The notes: generated by a model from the letters alone, not told the origin. Positions 1-7,517 are shown, counted from the first letter of the stretch. The stretch: DNA of 11,497 bases from JBBRLA01 sp038231615 (GCA_038231615.1 JBBRLA010000234.1:1-11497), one strand, 5' to 3'. Made by a program: numbers and translations.

Positions 1-3
1 CAC

Positions 4-15
4 CGTCGTACGACG
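4..15. repeat. 12-bp perfect palindrome CGTCGTACGACG
   Basis: Perfect inverted repeat lying 4 bases beyond the stop codon of the small HTH gene. It could be an operator-like site or part of a hairpin. No T-run follows on either strand, so it is not a convincing terminator. The window edge hides its context. Confidence 0.4.
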
Positions 16-19
16 CGGG

Positions 20-367
20 TTATGGCCATGGGCGGAGCAGTCGCCATCGTCCTTCTTCGCAGGCCAGCCCGCCGTCCTTGACGATCTCATCCATCAATCG
101 TTGCACGTCACCGGCCGTACATCCGTCGGGGATTTCTCCTTCACTCTCCCTGCCGTCCTGAGTGAGCGCCGCCAGGAGCAAGTCATGCAGCGAAGGGAAC
201 CCCGCCAGGGCCGCAGATTTTCGTGCGGCGGCCACGGCCTTACGGGAAAGGCCGATCCGCCGGCAAGCTTCCGCCACACTGGACCCCGACAGGCGCGACA
301 GTCGAGCGGCGTGCAGGATGTCGTTCTGCACTGCTCCCGCTGCTGAATTCTTGAGTGGAGGTGGCAT
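20..367 (-). CDS. Small helix-turn-helix protein, hypothetical
   Basis: A 115-residue protein whose role is not recognised beyond likely DNA binding. Residues about 24-48 contain SGSSVAEACRRIGLSRKAV, which reads as a helix-turn-helix of the homeodomain-like/recombinase type: a helix, a turn around Ile-Gly-Leu, then a recognition helix with Ser-Arg-Lys. The C-terminus (DVQRLMDEIVKDGGLACEEGRWRLLRPWP is positions about 86-115) resembles the wing of a winged-helix fold, in which a hydrophobic helix is followed by a Gly-rich strand ending in GRWRL. The start at 367 is the first ATG of the frame. The ribosome binding site before it is weak (GCGAGA). No partner gene is visible on the left because the window ends. 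It could be a small regulator or the remnant of a larger DNA-binding protein. That it is a gene is fairly likely; its function is open. Confidence 0.6.
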   Translation of the reverse strand: MPPPLKNSAAGAVQNDILHAARLSRLSGSSVAEACRRIGLSRKAVAAARKSAALAGFPSLHDLLLAALTQDGRESEGEIPDGCTAGDVQRLMDEIVKDGGLACEEGRWRLLRPWP

Positions 368-421
368 TCTCGCATTCTACAGGGGCTCAGGGTTCCCCGC
401 GCCCGTCGAGGGCATTTCGGT

Positions 422-441
422 CCCTATATCCCCCTATATCC
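422..441. repeat. Tandem 10-mer CCCTATATCC x2
   Basis: Two exact, adjacent copies of CCCTATATCC lie 55 bases upstream of the minus-strand HTH start. Such an AT-containing doublet stands out in GC-rich DNA. It could be a regulator-binding doublet or part of a promoter for the HTH gene; which one is inference. Confidence 0.5.
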
Positions 442-610
442 GCATGATAGCGATGGCGTTAAGCTTGAGCGCCGCCAGCATGCATTTTTCCGCCGCCTCC
501 AGGATAAGCGATAAGATGCCAGCCCATGGCCTGGACCTGAGCATCTGCCGAGAACCAGCGCTGCCCGTCCAGCGCAAAGCGAACGTCACCCCCCTGCCCG
601 AGCACAAATG

Positions 611-640
611 AGGAGTAGAAGGATGAGCTGCGGGAAATGA
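611..640 (+). promoter_or_regulatory. Ribosome binding site and five-codon ORF before the propeller lipoprotein
   Basis: AGGAG at 611-615 sits 7 bases before ATG 623, an ideal Shine-Dalgarno placement. That ATG opens only five codons (Met-Ser-Cys-Gly-Lys) and stops at 638-640. The stop overlaps a second ATG at 637 (AAATGA), the classic arrangement for translational coupling. ATG 637 reads MKPTRRRPRG, a good positively charged signal-peptide start, but in the wrong frame for the downstream lipoprotein. The site is the best candidate for initiating that gene. Apart from this and the tandem 10-mer, 368-700 shows no convincing gene. Confidence 0.45.
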
Positions 641-700
641 AGCCAACCCGGCGAAGGCCGCGGGGCCTTCAGGCTGGGCTGGATCAGGGCGCTCATCGGC

Positions 701-3001
701 GTGATCTTCTTTCTGTGCGCGTCGTCCTCCTGCGGCGGGGACGGCCGGCCTTACGTGGTGGCCAAGCTGACCGTGGATGGGGGTAGTCAGGACATCCAGT
801 CGCTCTTGGTGACGGCCTCGGTGGGGGGGCTTTCCCTGAAGGGATCTTTCCCTGGCAGCCCGCTGGAATTCGTCTTCTTTTTGCCCGATTCCGCTCAGGG
901 AAATGTCGTGCTCAGCGTTGATGCGATCGTAGACGGTGGATGCTCTGGGGCGGGCGGTACCGCGCAGGGGGCCGTCGTGGCGGGCGGGCGGACGGACCTG
1001 GCGCTGGGGCTGGTCCGCTACGATCCCCAGCACTGCCTGCTGACAGTGCTTCGGGTCGGCGAAGGGCAGGGGCTGGTCCGCTCCGACATCAACGGCATCC
1101 AGTGCGGCACGTCCTGCGCCGTAAAGCTCCCGAAAGGGACCCAACTGAGTCTATTCGGCACCGCGATGGCGGGTTCGATCTTCGCCGGCTGGTCGATCGC
1201 GGGCTGCTCGCTCATGTCCCCGGACGCCTGCGACGTGTCCATGCAGGGGCCGACCGAGGTCACGGCCTACTTCGGCCAACGGATGTGCCGCAACGGCTGG
1301 TGCTGGGATAACCCGCTGCCCGACGCCGACAGCCTCGGCGGCGTGTGGGGCAGCAGCGCGCTCGACGTATACGCCGTGGGGCAGAGCGGGCGGGTGCTGC
1401 ACTCGATCAATAGGGGCCGGACCTGGGCCCAGCCGGCTACCGGTGTCAGCGCGGAACTCTTCTCGGTCTGGGGCAGTGGCGCCGGTAATGTGTACGTCGT
1501 CGGCGAGGCGGGGACGGTGCTGCGCAGCCAGGACGGCGGGGCCAGCTTCAAGCAGGTCCGGGTGGGGACGGCGGTGGACCTTCTGGGCGTGTGGGGCAGC
1601 GGGCCCGACGACATCTACCTGGTGGGCGCCGCGGGCACCGTGGTCCACGGGACGGCTGGCGGCACCCGGTGGGACGTGAGCACGAACGGGACGCAGGAGC
1701 TGACCGCCGTGTGGGGCTCCGGCCCGGGTGACGTGTACGCGGTCGGCGATGAAGGCACCGCCTTGCGCAGCAGCGATGGCGGCAAGCACTGGAGCCCGGT
1801 CTCCATCGGGGGGACGCGGCGCGGCCTGCGCGGCGTCTGGGGCAGCAGCGTGAAGGACGTGTACATCGTCGGCGCCTTCATCGCCCTGCACAGCGCCGAC
1901 GGGGGCATCAACTGGGACCCGGTATCGCTGGCCAATCCGCAGGTGCTATGGGATGTCTGGGGTAGCGGGGCCGGGGATGTCTATATCGCGGGCGGGATGG
2001 GTTCGTTCTATCACGGCGGCCAGGGCCTGACCTGGGCGTCTGTGGCGATGAGTCAGTCGCGCAATGTGAACGCCGTGTGGGGCAGCGGGGCCGGCGACGT
2101 GTACGCGGTTGGCACGGCCGGTGCGATCCTGCACAGCGCCGATAAGGGGGCGACATGGCCGAGCCTGCCCGCGGCCCAGGGGAGTACGCTCAACCGAGTA
2201 TGGGGAAGCCGGCCCAGCGATGTGTACGCGGTAGGAGCGCAGGGCGTGGTGCTGCACAGCTTCGACGTCGGCGAGAGTTGGACGCCGATCACAATGCTGG
2301 ACACCCAGGTGGTCTTGCGCGCGGTGTGGGGCAATAAAGAGGATGACGTGTACGTGGTGGGCGATGGGGGGCTGGTGCTGCACAGCAACAACGGCGGCGG
2401 CTCCTGGTTCAACCAACCCTCCGGCACGGCGAGCACGCTGCGCGGAGTCTGGGGCAGCGGGGGGAGCGATGTGTACGTGGTGGGAGATGGGGGCACCCTT
2501 TTGCACACTGTCGACATGGGACAGAACTACCATCCGGTGAACGCCGGGACCACCAAGAACTTCACCGCTATCTGGGGCAGCGGGCCGGATGACATCTACG
2601 TGGCCGCGGGCGGCAATGCGCTCGTGCACGGGACCAACGCCGGAAAAACCTGGACCTTGGTTTCCGGGATCAGCCATAATTTGAACGACGTCTGGGGCAG
2701 CGGTCCCAACGACGTATACACGGTCGGCGACAGCGGCTACGTGGTGCACAGCCTGGACGGAGGCAAGAGCTGGACCTCGCTCACCACCGGGACGCGCACC
2801 CTGCGCGGCGTCTGGGGCAGCGGGCCCGGGGATGTCTACATCGACGGGGAGGGCGTGATGCTCCACAGCAAGGACGGCGGGGCCACCTGGGACCGGCTGG
2901 ACATCGGGGCCTCGCGGATTCTGAACGGGATCTGGGGTGCCGCGGCGGGCGCCGTGTACGCGGTCGGAGAATACGGAACCATTATTCACCTGAGGCAATA
3001 G
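701..3001 (+). CDS. Lipoprotein with 14-blade Asp-box (BNR/Ycf48-like) beta-propeller
   Basis: Predicted exported lipoprotein of 766 residues from GTG 701, the only canonical start in this frame after the stop at 638-640. That start gives an abnormally short signal peptide (MIFFLCASSSC, modified Cys at residue 11) with no basic n-region. The in-frame codons upstream (reading FRLGWIRALIG) and an out-of-frame MKPTRRRPR at 637 suggest the true N-terminus is interrupted by one extra base in the G4 run at 662-665. Residues about 112-193 match the bacterial GW-type repeat (InlB B-repeat/Flg_new-like), with C135/C139 and a second Cys pair. Residues 215-766 hold thirteen full units of about 41 residues, VWGSGxxDVYxVGxxGxxLHSxDGGxxW, plus a last partial unit from residue 744. 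SxDxGxxW is the Asp-box of BNR/sialidase-type propellers. Such WGS-repeat lipoproteins are common in Myxococcota; they are presumed surface or periplasmic binding proteins, substrate unknown. Confidence 0.85.
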   Translation: MIFFLCASSSCGGDGRPYVVAKLTVDGGSQDIQSLLVTASVGGLSLKGSFPGSPLEFVFFLPDSAQGNVVLSVDAIVDGGCSGAGGTAQGAVVAGGRTDLALGLVRYDPQHCLLTVLRVGEGQGLVRSDINGIQCGTSCAVKLPKGTQLSLFGTAMAGSIFAGWSIAGCSLMSPDACDVSMQGPTEVTAYFGQRMCRNGWCWDNPLPDADSLGGVWGSSALDVYAVGQSGRVLHSINRGRTWAQPATGVSAELFSVWGSGAGNVYVVGEAGTVLRSQDGGASFKQVRVGTAVDLLGVWGSGPDDIYLVGAAGTVVHGTAGGTRWDVSTNGTQELTAVWGSGPGDVYAVGDEGTALRSSDGGKHWSPVSIGGTRRGLRGVWGSSVKDVYIVGAFIALHSADGGINWDPVSLANPQVLWDVWGSGAGDVYIAGGMGSFYHGGQGLTWASVAMSQSRNVNAVWGSGAGDVYAVGTAGAILHSADKGATWPSLPAAQGSTLNRVWGSRPSDVYAVGAQGVVLHSFDVGESWTPITMLDTQVVLRAVWGNKEDDVYVVGDGGLVLHSNNGGGSWFNQPSGTASTLRGVWGSGGSDVYVVGDGGTLLHTVDMGQNYHPVNAGTTKNFTAIWGSGPDDIYVAAGGNALVHGTNAGKTWTLVSGISHNLNDVWGSGPNDVYTVGDSGYVVHSLDGGKSWTSLTTGTRTLRGVWGSGPGDVYIDGEGVMLHSKDGGATWDRLDIGASRILNGIWGAAAGAVYAVGEYGTIIHLRQ

Positions 3002-3021
3002 CCGATGGGGCTGTTCCGCGC

Positions 3022-3267
3022 TTGAAAAGGAAGTGGAGCCATGAGGAACTTCTGGTGCATCGCACCGGTTGGGCCAACTCGACCACCCCGACGATGGGCG
3101 ACCCCGGGGTCAAGGCTGCCTGTGGCGCCGAGCCGGCCGATTGCTACTGCGCCGTGCAGAGCACCAGCCCGAGCATCTGCCCCGGCGGCGTGGTCGCCGG
3201 CCTGTGGCGCAAGTCGGGCTCCCCCCCGCCGGGCGACGTGGTCCGCTTCCAGTGCCAGACCCCATAG
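3022..3267 (+). CDS. Small Cys-rich protein, start uncertain, possible frameshift
   Basis: The frame ending at the TAG of 3265-3267 has almost all codons from about 3070 onward ending in G or C, which argues that it is truly translated. The protein there carries five Cys (CGAEPADCYC, then SIC and FQC) and ends PGDVVRFQCQTP. I do not recognise the family; the Cys pattern suggests a disulfide-bonded secreted peptide or domain. The start is unclear. TTG 3022 has no ribosome binding site, while ATG 3041 has a good one (AAGGAAG at 3027-3033, 7-base spacing) but lies in another frame (MRNFWCIAPVG). One missing base around 3070-3080 would join the two. An alternative in-frame ATG is at 3094. It follows the propeller lipoprotein by about 20-40 bases and may be co-transcribed with it, and it converges on the next gene with a 13-base gap. 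Confidence 0.5.
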   Translation: MKRKWSHEELLVHRTGWANSTTPTMGDPGVKAACGAEPADCYCAVQSTSPSICPGGVVAGLWRKSGSPPPGDVVRFQCQTP

Positions 3268-3280
3268 GTCGCGCCGCCCG

Positions 3281-3943
3281 TCAGTTCGTGAACGGCCGAT
3301 GAAAAGGTTGGTTGGTCAGGGCCGTGTCTTCGATCAGGGTAACATTCGCGGAGTTTCCGCCCACGGTCAGCTGGTACTGCCCGGCGGCGGCCAGGGCGGC
3401 CCAGGTGCCGTTGGACGTCATGGCCGGCGGGATTCCGGTGTTCGTGGTGATGGCAACGGTATTGTCGGCCTTGAAGACGAAGGTTGACGTGAATTGGAGG
3501 GTCGCGGTCGTCGTGCCCATGCCGTCGAGCGTCTCGTCCTTGACCGAGCCCGAGAAGGTGCCGACAATCTTCTGGTGCGCGCCGACCGGAAGGAATGCCG
3601 CCCCGGCAAGCTGGGACTGGCCGACGTAGTACTGGGTGGTGACCCGGTGCCGCTCCTGGGTCTTGCTGCTGGTGGCATCGGCGGCCACGGTGTTGCCGGT
3701 GATGCTGTAGGTGCCGGTGTTCTTGTCGATCACCATGGCGTTCTGATCGTAAATGTTTAGCAGATAGGCGCCGCCCTTTCCCAGCGTCACCTCCTCCAGC
3801 AACGCCATCGTGGTCGGGTCGGTTAGATCCCACGTCCCGATCAACGTCGGCGCGGCAGGCATCGGATCGCCGCCGCAGCCCGCCAAGCCGAGGAGCACCC
3901 CGGGAATCATTGCCTGAATGGATGGCCTGGGTCGTCTGGGCAT
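3281..3943 (-). CDS. Lipocalin-like beta-rich lipoprotein, hypothetical
   Basis: Predicted 220-residue lipoprotein. The start at 3943 is chosen over upstream codons of the same frame because AAAGGAGG (3950-3957) stands 6 bases before it, and because it gives a proper lipoprotein signal: basic MPRRPRP, a hydrophobic stretch, then lipobox L20-A21-G22-C23 followed by GG-D. The Asp shortly after the Cys is compatible with membrane retention, but this is not a strict rule outside enterics. The mature part is beta-strand rich and begins GTWDLTD. It has TGTYSITGNTV near residue 72 and a later NGTW...GQYQLTV stretch, the look of lipocalin-like or META-like small barrels. No catalytic motif is seen. 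It is divergent from the PBP1A gene and convergent with the small Cys-rich gene. Function unknown; ligand binding at the envelope is inference. Confidence 0.8.
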   Translation of the reverse strand: MPRRPRPSIQAMIPGVLLGLAGCGGDPMPAAPTLIGTWDLTDPTTMALLEEVTLGKGGAYLLNIYDQNAMVIDKNTGTYSITGNTVAADATSSKTQERHRVTTQYYVGQSQLAGAAFLPVGAHQKIVGTFSGSVKDETLDGMGTTTATLQFTSTFVFKADNTVAITTNTGIPPAMTSNGTWAALAAAGQYQLTVGGNSANVTLIEDTALTNQPFHRPFTN

Positions 3944-3949
3944 CGAGTT

Positions 3950-3957
3950 CCTCCTTT
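3950..3957 (-). promoter_or_regulatory. Strong ribosome binding site of the lipocalin-like gene
   Basis: On the minus strand this reads AAAGGAGG with 6 bases to the ATG at 3943, near-perfect complementarity to the 16S 3' end. It decides the start and excludes the longer reading of the frame back to 4045. Confidence 0.75.
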
Positions 3958-3985
3958 GGAAGGGACAGTTGCGCTGCAAGGGGAT

Positions 3986-3991
3986 AGTATA
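3986..3991 (-). promoter_or_regulatory. Possible -10 element for the lipocalin-like gene
   Basis: Minus-strand TATACT stands about 43 bases before the ATG at 3943, giving a leader of about 35 bases. No convincing -35 hexamer is found at 16-18 bases, so this is tentative. Confidence 0.25.
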
Positions 3992-4115
3992 GGCTGGCTC
4001 GGCACTCTCGATACCCCCACCATCCGCTTCAGGTGGGGAAAGCATTTCGGGGCTTTATCCGTTCGCTCTGGCGGCACCCTGTCGATTGGCTCCGCTTGCC
4101 GAGTTGAGGGAAAAA

Positions 4116-4145
4116 TTGGCGCTACTGACGGGGGGCGCATAGGAT
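4116..4145 (+). promoter_or_regulatory. Possible sigma70-type promoter for PBP1A
   Basis: TTGGCG, an 18-base spacer and TAGGAT lie about 75 bases before the chosen PBP1A start. The hexamers are moderate matches, so the call is tentative. The rest of the 276-base divergent spacer (3944-4219) shows no other clear signal. Confidence 0.25.
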
Positions 4146-4219
4146 TCATTCGGTTCCCGATTTCGTTCCACAGTGGCGCTTTCGCCCATAAACAACTTGA
4201 AATCAGCGATGGGGAAAAA

Positions 4220-6664
4220 ATGGATCGTTTGACTCATCCTTCTCTGCCCGAAGGCATGACCTCCGGCCAGGCCGGCGCCGGCCCAAAGTCCCCGCGCATT
4301 CCCAGCCGTTTCTCCGTCCTGCGCTTCCTTTTCCTGCTCTTCCTTTTCGGCAGCGCCTTCGCCGCCTTCATGGCCTACTGGGGCTACCGGGAGTTCGAGG
4401 CCGACCTGCCCGACCGCTGGAGCGCCCTTATCGACTACCACCCCTCCCGGGCAAGCCACGTCTTTTCCCAGGAAGGGGAGCTGATCGGCGAATTCTTTCT
4501 GCAAAAACGCATCGTCCTGCCCTGGTCCCAGATCCCCCGCCACGTGGCCCTGGCCTTCGTCTCCGGCGAGGACAACCGCTTCTATCAGCACCACGGCATC
4601 GACCCGGTGGGCATCTCCCGCGCCATGATGGCCAACCTCCGCGCCGGCCGCGTGGTCCAGGGCGGCTCCACCATCACCCAGCAGGTCGCCAAGCTGATGC
4701 TCCTTTACAACGAGCGCAACCTCTTCCGCAAGATCCGCGAAGCCATCCTGGCCCACAAGATCGAGACCCGCCTGAAAAAGGACCAGATCCTGGCCATCTA
4801 CCTCAACCACGTCTATCTCGGCCACGGGGCCTACGGCATCCAGGCCGCCGCCGAGATCTACTTTGGCAAGGACGCCGCCAACCTGACCCTGGCCGAAGCG
4901 GCCATGCTCGCCGGGCTCCCCAAGGCGCCCACCGAGGACTCCCCTTATTCGGCCTACGCCCGCGCCCGGGACCGCCAGCTCTACGTCCTTCACCGCATGA
5001 AGGAGGACGGCGCCATCACCGCAGCACAGTACGCCGCCGCCACCAGCGAACCCATCGCCATCATCGCCCGGGACGCCCCCTTGAACCACGTGGCCGCCCC
5101 CTACTTCGTCGAGCTGGTGCGCAAGGAGGTCCAGCGCAAGTACGGCCGCAGCGAACTCTTCGACCGCGGCCTGCGCATTCAGACTACCCTCTCGATGCCG
5201 GCACAGCGCGCCGCCGAACAGGCGGTCCAGCACGGCCTTGAGGACCTTCAGCGCCGGCTCGGCTTCGGCGGCCCCTTGCGCACCCTCACCGAGGCCGAGC
5301 AGCAGGCGTTCACCAGCGCCCCCCCGGTCCCCTACGCCGCGGGCAAGGAAGCCGCGGCCCCGGTCAGCGCCAGCCAGGAGCCGGTGCGGGGCAAACCCTA
5401 CCTGGCCCTCATCGAACGACTCGGCAGCAAGCGCCCGATGGCCCGCATGGGCAGTCACCGACTGCCGCTTTACGAACAGGACGCCGACCGCATCCAGCGC
5501 TGGGCCGGCAAGAAGGGCAACTCCTTCGGCCCCGGCTCCCTGGTCCCCGTGCGCATCGAGCCCATCCCCTTCGTCAAGGGCGAGGGCAAGCGCGCCCGCA
5601 GCGAGACCACCGACATGGCCGTCCTGGCGGAACGGCCCCAGGTGCAGGGGGCCCTGGTCGCCCTGGATCCCCGGACCGGCAAGCTGGTCGCCATGGTGGG
5701 GGGCTACGATTACAGCGCCTCGCAGTTCAACCGGGCCATCCAGGCCCGGCGCCAGGCCGGCTCCTCGATCAAACCCTACATCTACGCCGCCGCCATCGAC
5801 CACGGTTATACCGAACTGAGCATCATCCCCGACGCGCCGGTCTCCATCCGCACCGCTTCGGGCGTGTGGTCGCCCCACAATTACAAGTCCGAGTACCTGG
5901 GCCCGATCACCCTGCGCACGGCCCTGGCCAAGTCCATCAACACCGTCTCGGTGCGCCTGGTGGCCGGGCTGGGGGTCGAGGCGGTGATCGACAGCATCCG
6001 CCGCTTCGGCATCACCTCCCCGATCGTCCGCCATGTCTCCGTGGCGCTCGGCACCCCCGAACTGTCCCTCTTCGAGAACAGCTACGGCTACGCCACCTTC
6101 GCCACCCTGGGCAAGGAGGTCAAGCCCCTGTACATCGAGTCCATCGCCGACGCCGATGGCAACATCATCGAGGACCACCGCGCCGAGGCCACCGCTCCCA
6201 GGCAACGCAAGGTGGCCGAGGGGACGGCCTACGTGATGGTCGACCTGATGAAGAACGTCATCCAGAATGGCACCGGCAAGAAGGCGCTGGTGCTGGGCCG
6301 CCCGGTGGCCGGCAAGACCGGGACCTCCAATGACTTTCGCGACGCCTGGTTCATCGGCTTCACCCGGGACCTGCTCTGCGGGGTGTGGGTCGGCCGCGAC
6401 GACTTCAAGACCATCGGCTACGACGCCACCGGGGGGCAAACCTCCTTGCCGGTGTGGGTCGAATTCATGCAGAAGGCCCATCCCCGGACCCCGCCGCGGG
6501 ACTTCGACGTCCCGGCGGACGTCTACTTCGTCCGCGCCCTGCCGGACAAGGGCACCCCGGTGGAACCGGGCACTCCCGGGTCCATCCTGGTCCCCTTCAA
6601 ACGCGGCACCCTGCCCGTCCTGGTCACCACCCGCGGCTCCGATTTCAGTGACGAATCCTTCTGA
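4220..6664 (+). CDS. mrcA: Class A penicillin-binding protein 1A (transglycosylase/transpeptidase)
   Basis: Bifunctional peptidoglycan synthase: it polymerises glycan strands from lipid II and cross-links the stem peptides at the outer face of the inner membrane. The protein is 814 residues from ATG 4220, which has GGGG five bases upstream; ATG 4256 is an alternative. A short basic tail is followed by one membrane segment (about 32-54). The GT51 domain shows every signature: SGEDNRFYQHHGID with catalytic E117, GGSTITQQVAKLM, RKIREAILAHKIE and YLNHVYLGHGAYGIQAAAEIYFGK. Residues about 390-450 (GKPYLALIERL to VPVRIEP) fit the OB-like insert of PBP1A-type proteins. The transpeptidase motifs are SSIK with nucleophile S515, SIN at 572-574 and KTGT at 699-702. 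Length and order match PBP1A (MrcA/PonA family). Its stop is 5 bases from the end of the convergent AgmX/PglI-like gene, with no terminator between. The frame runs open back to 3956, but that part is non-coding spacer. Confidence 0.95.
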   Translation: MDRLTHPSLPEGMTSGQAGAGPKSPRIPSRFSVLRFLFLLFLFGSAFAAFMAYWGYREFEADLPDRWSALIDYHPSRASHVFSQEGELIGEFFLQKRIVLPWSQIPRHVALAFVSGEDNRFYQHHGIDPVGISRAMMANLRAGRVVQGGSTITQQVAKLMLLYNERNLFRKIREAILAHKIETRLKKDQILAIYLNHVYLGHGAYGIQAAAEIYFGKDAANLTLAEAAMLAGLPKAPTEDSPYSAYARARDRQLYVLHRMKEDGAITAAQYAAATSEPIAIIARDAPLNHVAAPYFVELVRKEVQRKYGRSELFDRGLRIQTTLSMPAQRAAEQAVQHGLEDLQRRLGFGGPLRTLTEAEQQAFTSAPPVPYAAGKEAAAPVSASQEPVRGKPYLALIERLGSKRPMARMGSHRLPLYEQDADRIQRWAGKKGNSFGPGSLVPVRIEPIPFVKGEGKRARSETTDMAVLAERPQVQGALVALDPRTGKLVAMVGGYDYSASQFNRAIQARRQAGSSIKPYIYAAAIDHGYTELSIIPDAPVSIRTASGVWSPHNYKSEYLGPITLRTALAKSINTVSVRLVAGLGVEAVIDSIRRFGITSPIVRHVSVALGTPELSLFENSYGYATFATLGKEVKPLYIESIADADGNIIEDHRAEATAPRQRKVAEGTAYVMVDLMKNVIQNGTGKKALVLGRPVAGKTGTSNDFRDAWFIGFTRDLLCGVWVGRDDFKTIGYDATGGQTSLPVWVEFMQKAHPRTPPRDFDVPADVYFVRALPDKGTPVEPGTPGSILVPFKRGTLPVLVTTRGSDFSDESF

Positions 6665-6669
6665 CAGCG

Positions 6670-7476
6670 TCAGGGGACCGCGGATTCGGCCGCCTCGGGC
6701 GGCGAGAACACCAGCGGGTAGCTCATCACCGTTCGCCCGGCGCCCCAGCGCGACGGAAAGCGCAGGCGCCCGGCCACCCGCAAGAGGCACGCCTCCGCCG
6801 CCTGCATCGTCGGCTCCCGCCGCAGCACCTCGGCCCCCTCGACCAGGCCGCTCTCCCCCAGGGTCAAGCGCAACACCAGCGTCCCCGCCGCGTGGGGCCG
6901 CTCCTCCCACAGTTCCCCGAAGCAGGTCGAGAGCCCCGGCAGGTGCCGCCCGACCTCCGCTTCGATCTCAGCGAAACTGCGCCGCCCCGCCGGCCCCTCC
7001 TGCACGCTCATCGGCGGGGGCGCCACCTTCGTGGGCGGGTGCAGCCACCAGATCGCCTGCACCTCCAGGTCTTGGGGCAGCGCCCCCTTCGTTCGCCCCT
7101 CCCCCCTCCCCCCATAGGGCGCCGGCGCCGCACCCAGCCGCTTCACCACCCGCCGCAGACACGAAAGCGCCGCCTCCGGCACCGCCTCCGGCCCGGCAAA
7201 GCGCACCTCCTCCAGCGAGAGTGTGGCCACCACGTAGCCGCTCTCCATCCCGGCGGCGCTCTCCGCGCACTTCTGCGCCATCCCCTGTCCCCGCTGCAAA
7301 TACACCCGCCCCACCCGCAGCGCCGCGCGCACCGCCGCCGAAGGCAAGGGCGGCGCCACGAACGAATACACCTGCCCCGAGGGGCCGTCGGCGCACACCG
7401 TCTGCCCCAGCGCCATCCCGACGGACAACACCGGCAGCGGTGCCATGAGCAGCGCGAGAAGTAGGGACGGCTTCAT
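6670..7476 (-). CDS. AgmX/PglI C-terminal (TonB-C-like) domain protein, duplicated domain
   Basis: A 268-residue exported protein. Residues 1-24 (MKPSLLLALLMAPLPVLSVG...) form a signal peptide. Residues about 168-260 match the AgmX/PglI C-terminal domain common in Myxococcota: C185 in LSTCFGELW, AGTLVLRLTLGESGLVEGAEVLR, C230 in AEACLLRVAGRLRFPSRW, then VMSYPLVFSPP. The family is related to TonB C-terminal domains and occurs in gliding/adventurous-motility and envelope complexes. Residues about 56-148 look like a degenerate first copy (C70, YVVATLSLEEVRF, C106 in ALSCLRRVVKRL, then QAIWWLHPP). The start is ATG 7476 (TTG 7479 is adjacent). No ribosome binding site is visible, and the gene begins 35 bases after the TPR gene's stop, so coupled translation is likely. 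No TonB box or anchoring helix is seen. The role is presumably periplasmic protein-protein contact; this is inference. Confidence 0.8.
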   Translation of the reverse strand: MKPSLLLALLMAPLPVLSVGMALGQTVCADGPSGQVYSFVAPPLPSAAVRAALRVGRVYLQRGQGMAQKCAESAAGMESGYVVATLSLEEVRFAGPEAVPEAALSCLRRVVKRLGAAPAPYGGRGEGRTKGALPQDLEVQAIWWLHPPTKVAPPPMSVQEGPAGRRSFAEIEAEVGRHLPGLSTCFGELWEERPHAAGTLVLRLTLGESGLVEGAEVLRREPTMQAAEACLLRVAGRLRFPSRWGAGRTVMSYPLVFSPPEAAESAVP

Positions 7477-7485
7477 CAACGTGTT

Positions 7486-7517
7486 GGTAGTGGGGTCAGT
7501 GGGTAGTGAGGTCAGTT
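7486..7517. repeat. 16-bp tandem duplication across the intercistronic junction
   Basis: Two adjacent 16-base units, GGTAGTGGGGTCAGTG and GGTAGTGAGGTCAGTT, match at 14 of 16 positions. The second contains the stop codon of the TPR gene (7512-7514). Most of the 35-base gap between the TPR and AgmX-like genes is this duplication. Confidence 0.6.

Noticed and set aside
459..605. 48-codon minus-strand frame from GTG 605 containing RFALDGQRWFSADAQ
   Set aside because: The composition is somewhat protein-like and could be a gene remnant. There is no ribosome binding site, third-position G/C is mixed and no family is recognised.
1946..2998. Minus-strand frame of 350 codons with apparent repeats
   Set aside because: It is the mirror of the Asp-box repeats on the plus strand; the repeat period comes from the real gene.
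6661..6673. CTGAC-AGC-GTCAG inverted repeat between PBP1A and the AgmX-like gene
   Set aside because: The stem is only 5 bp with no T-run, too weak to call a shared terminator.
4055..6910. Long minus-strand open frame of 951 codons opposite PBP1A
   Set aside because: It is the antisense shadow of a GC-rich gene. Its protein is Gly/Ala/Asp-rich with no motif, whereas the plus strand has every PBP1A signature.
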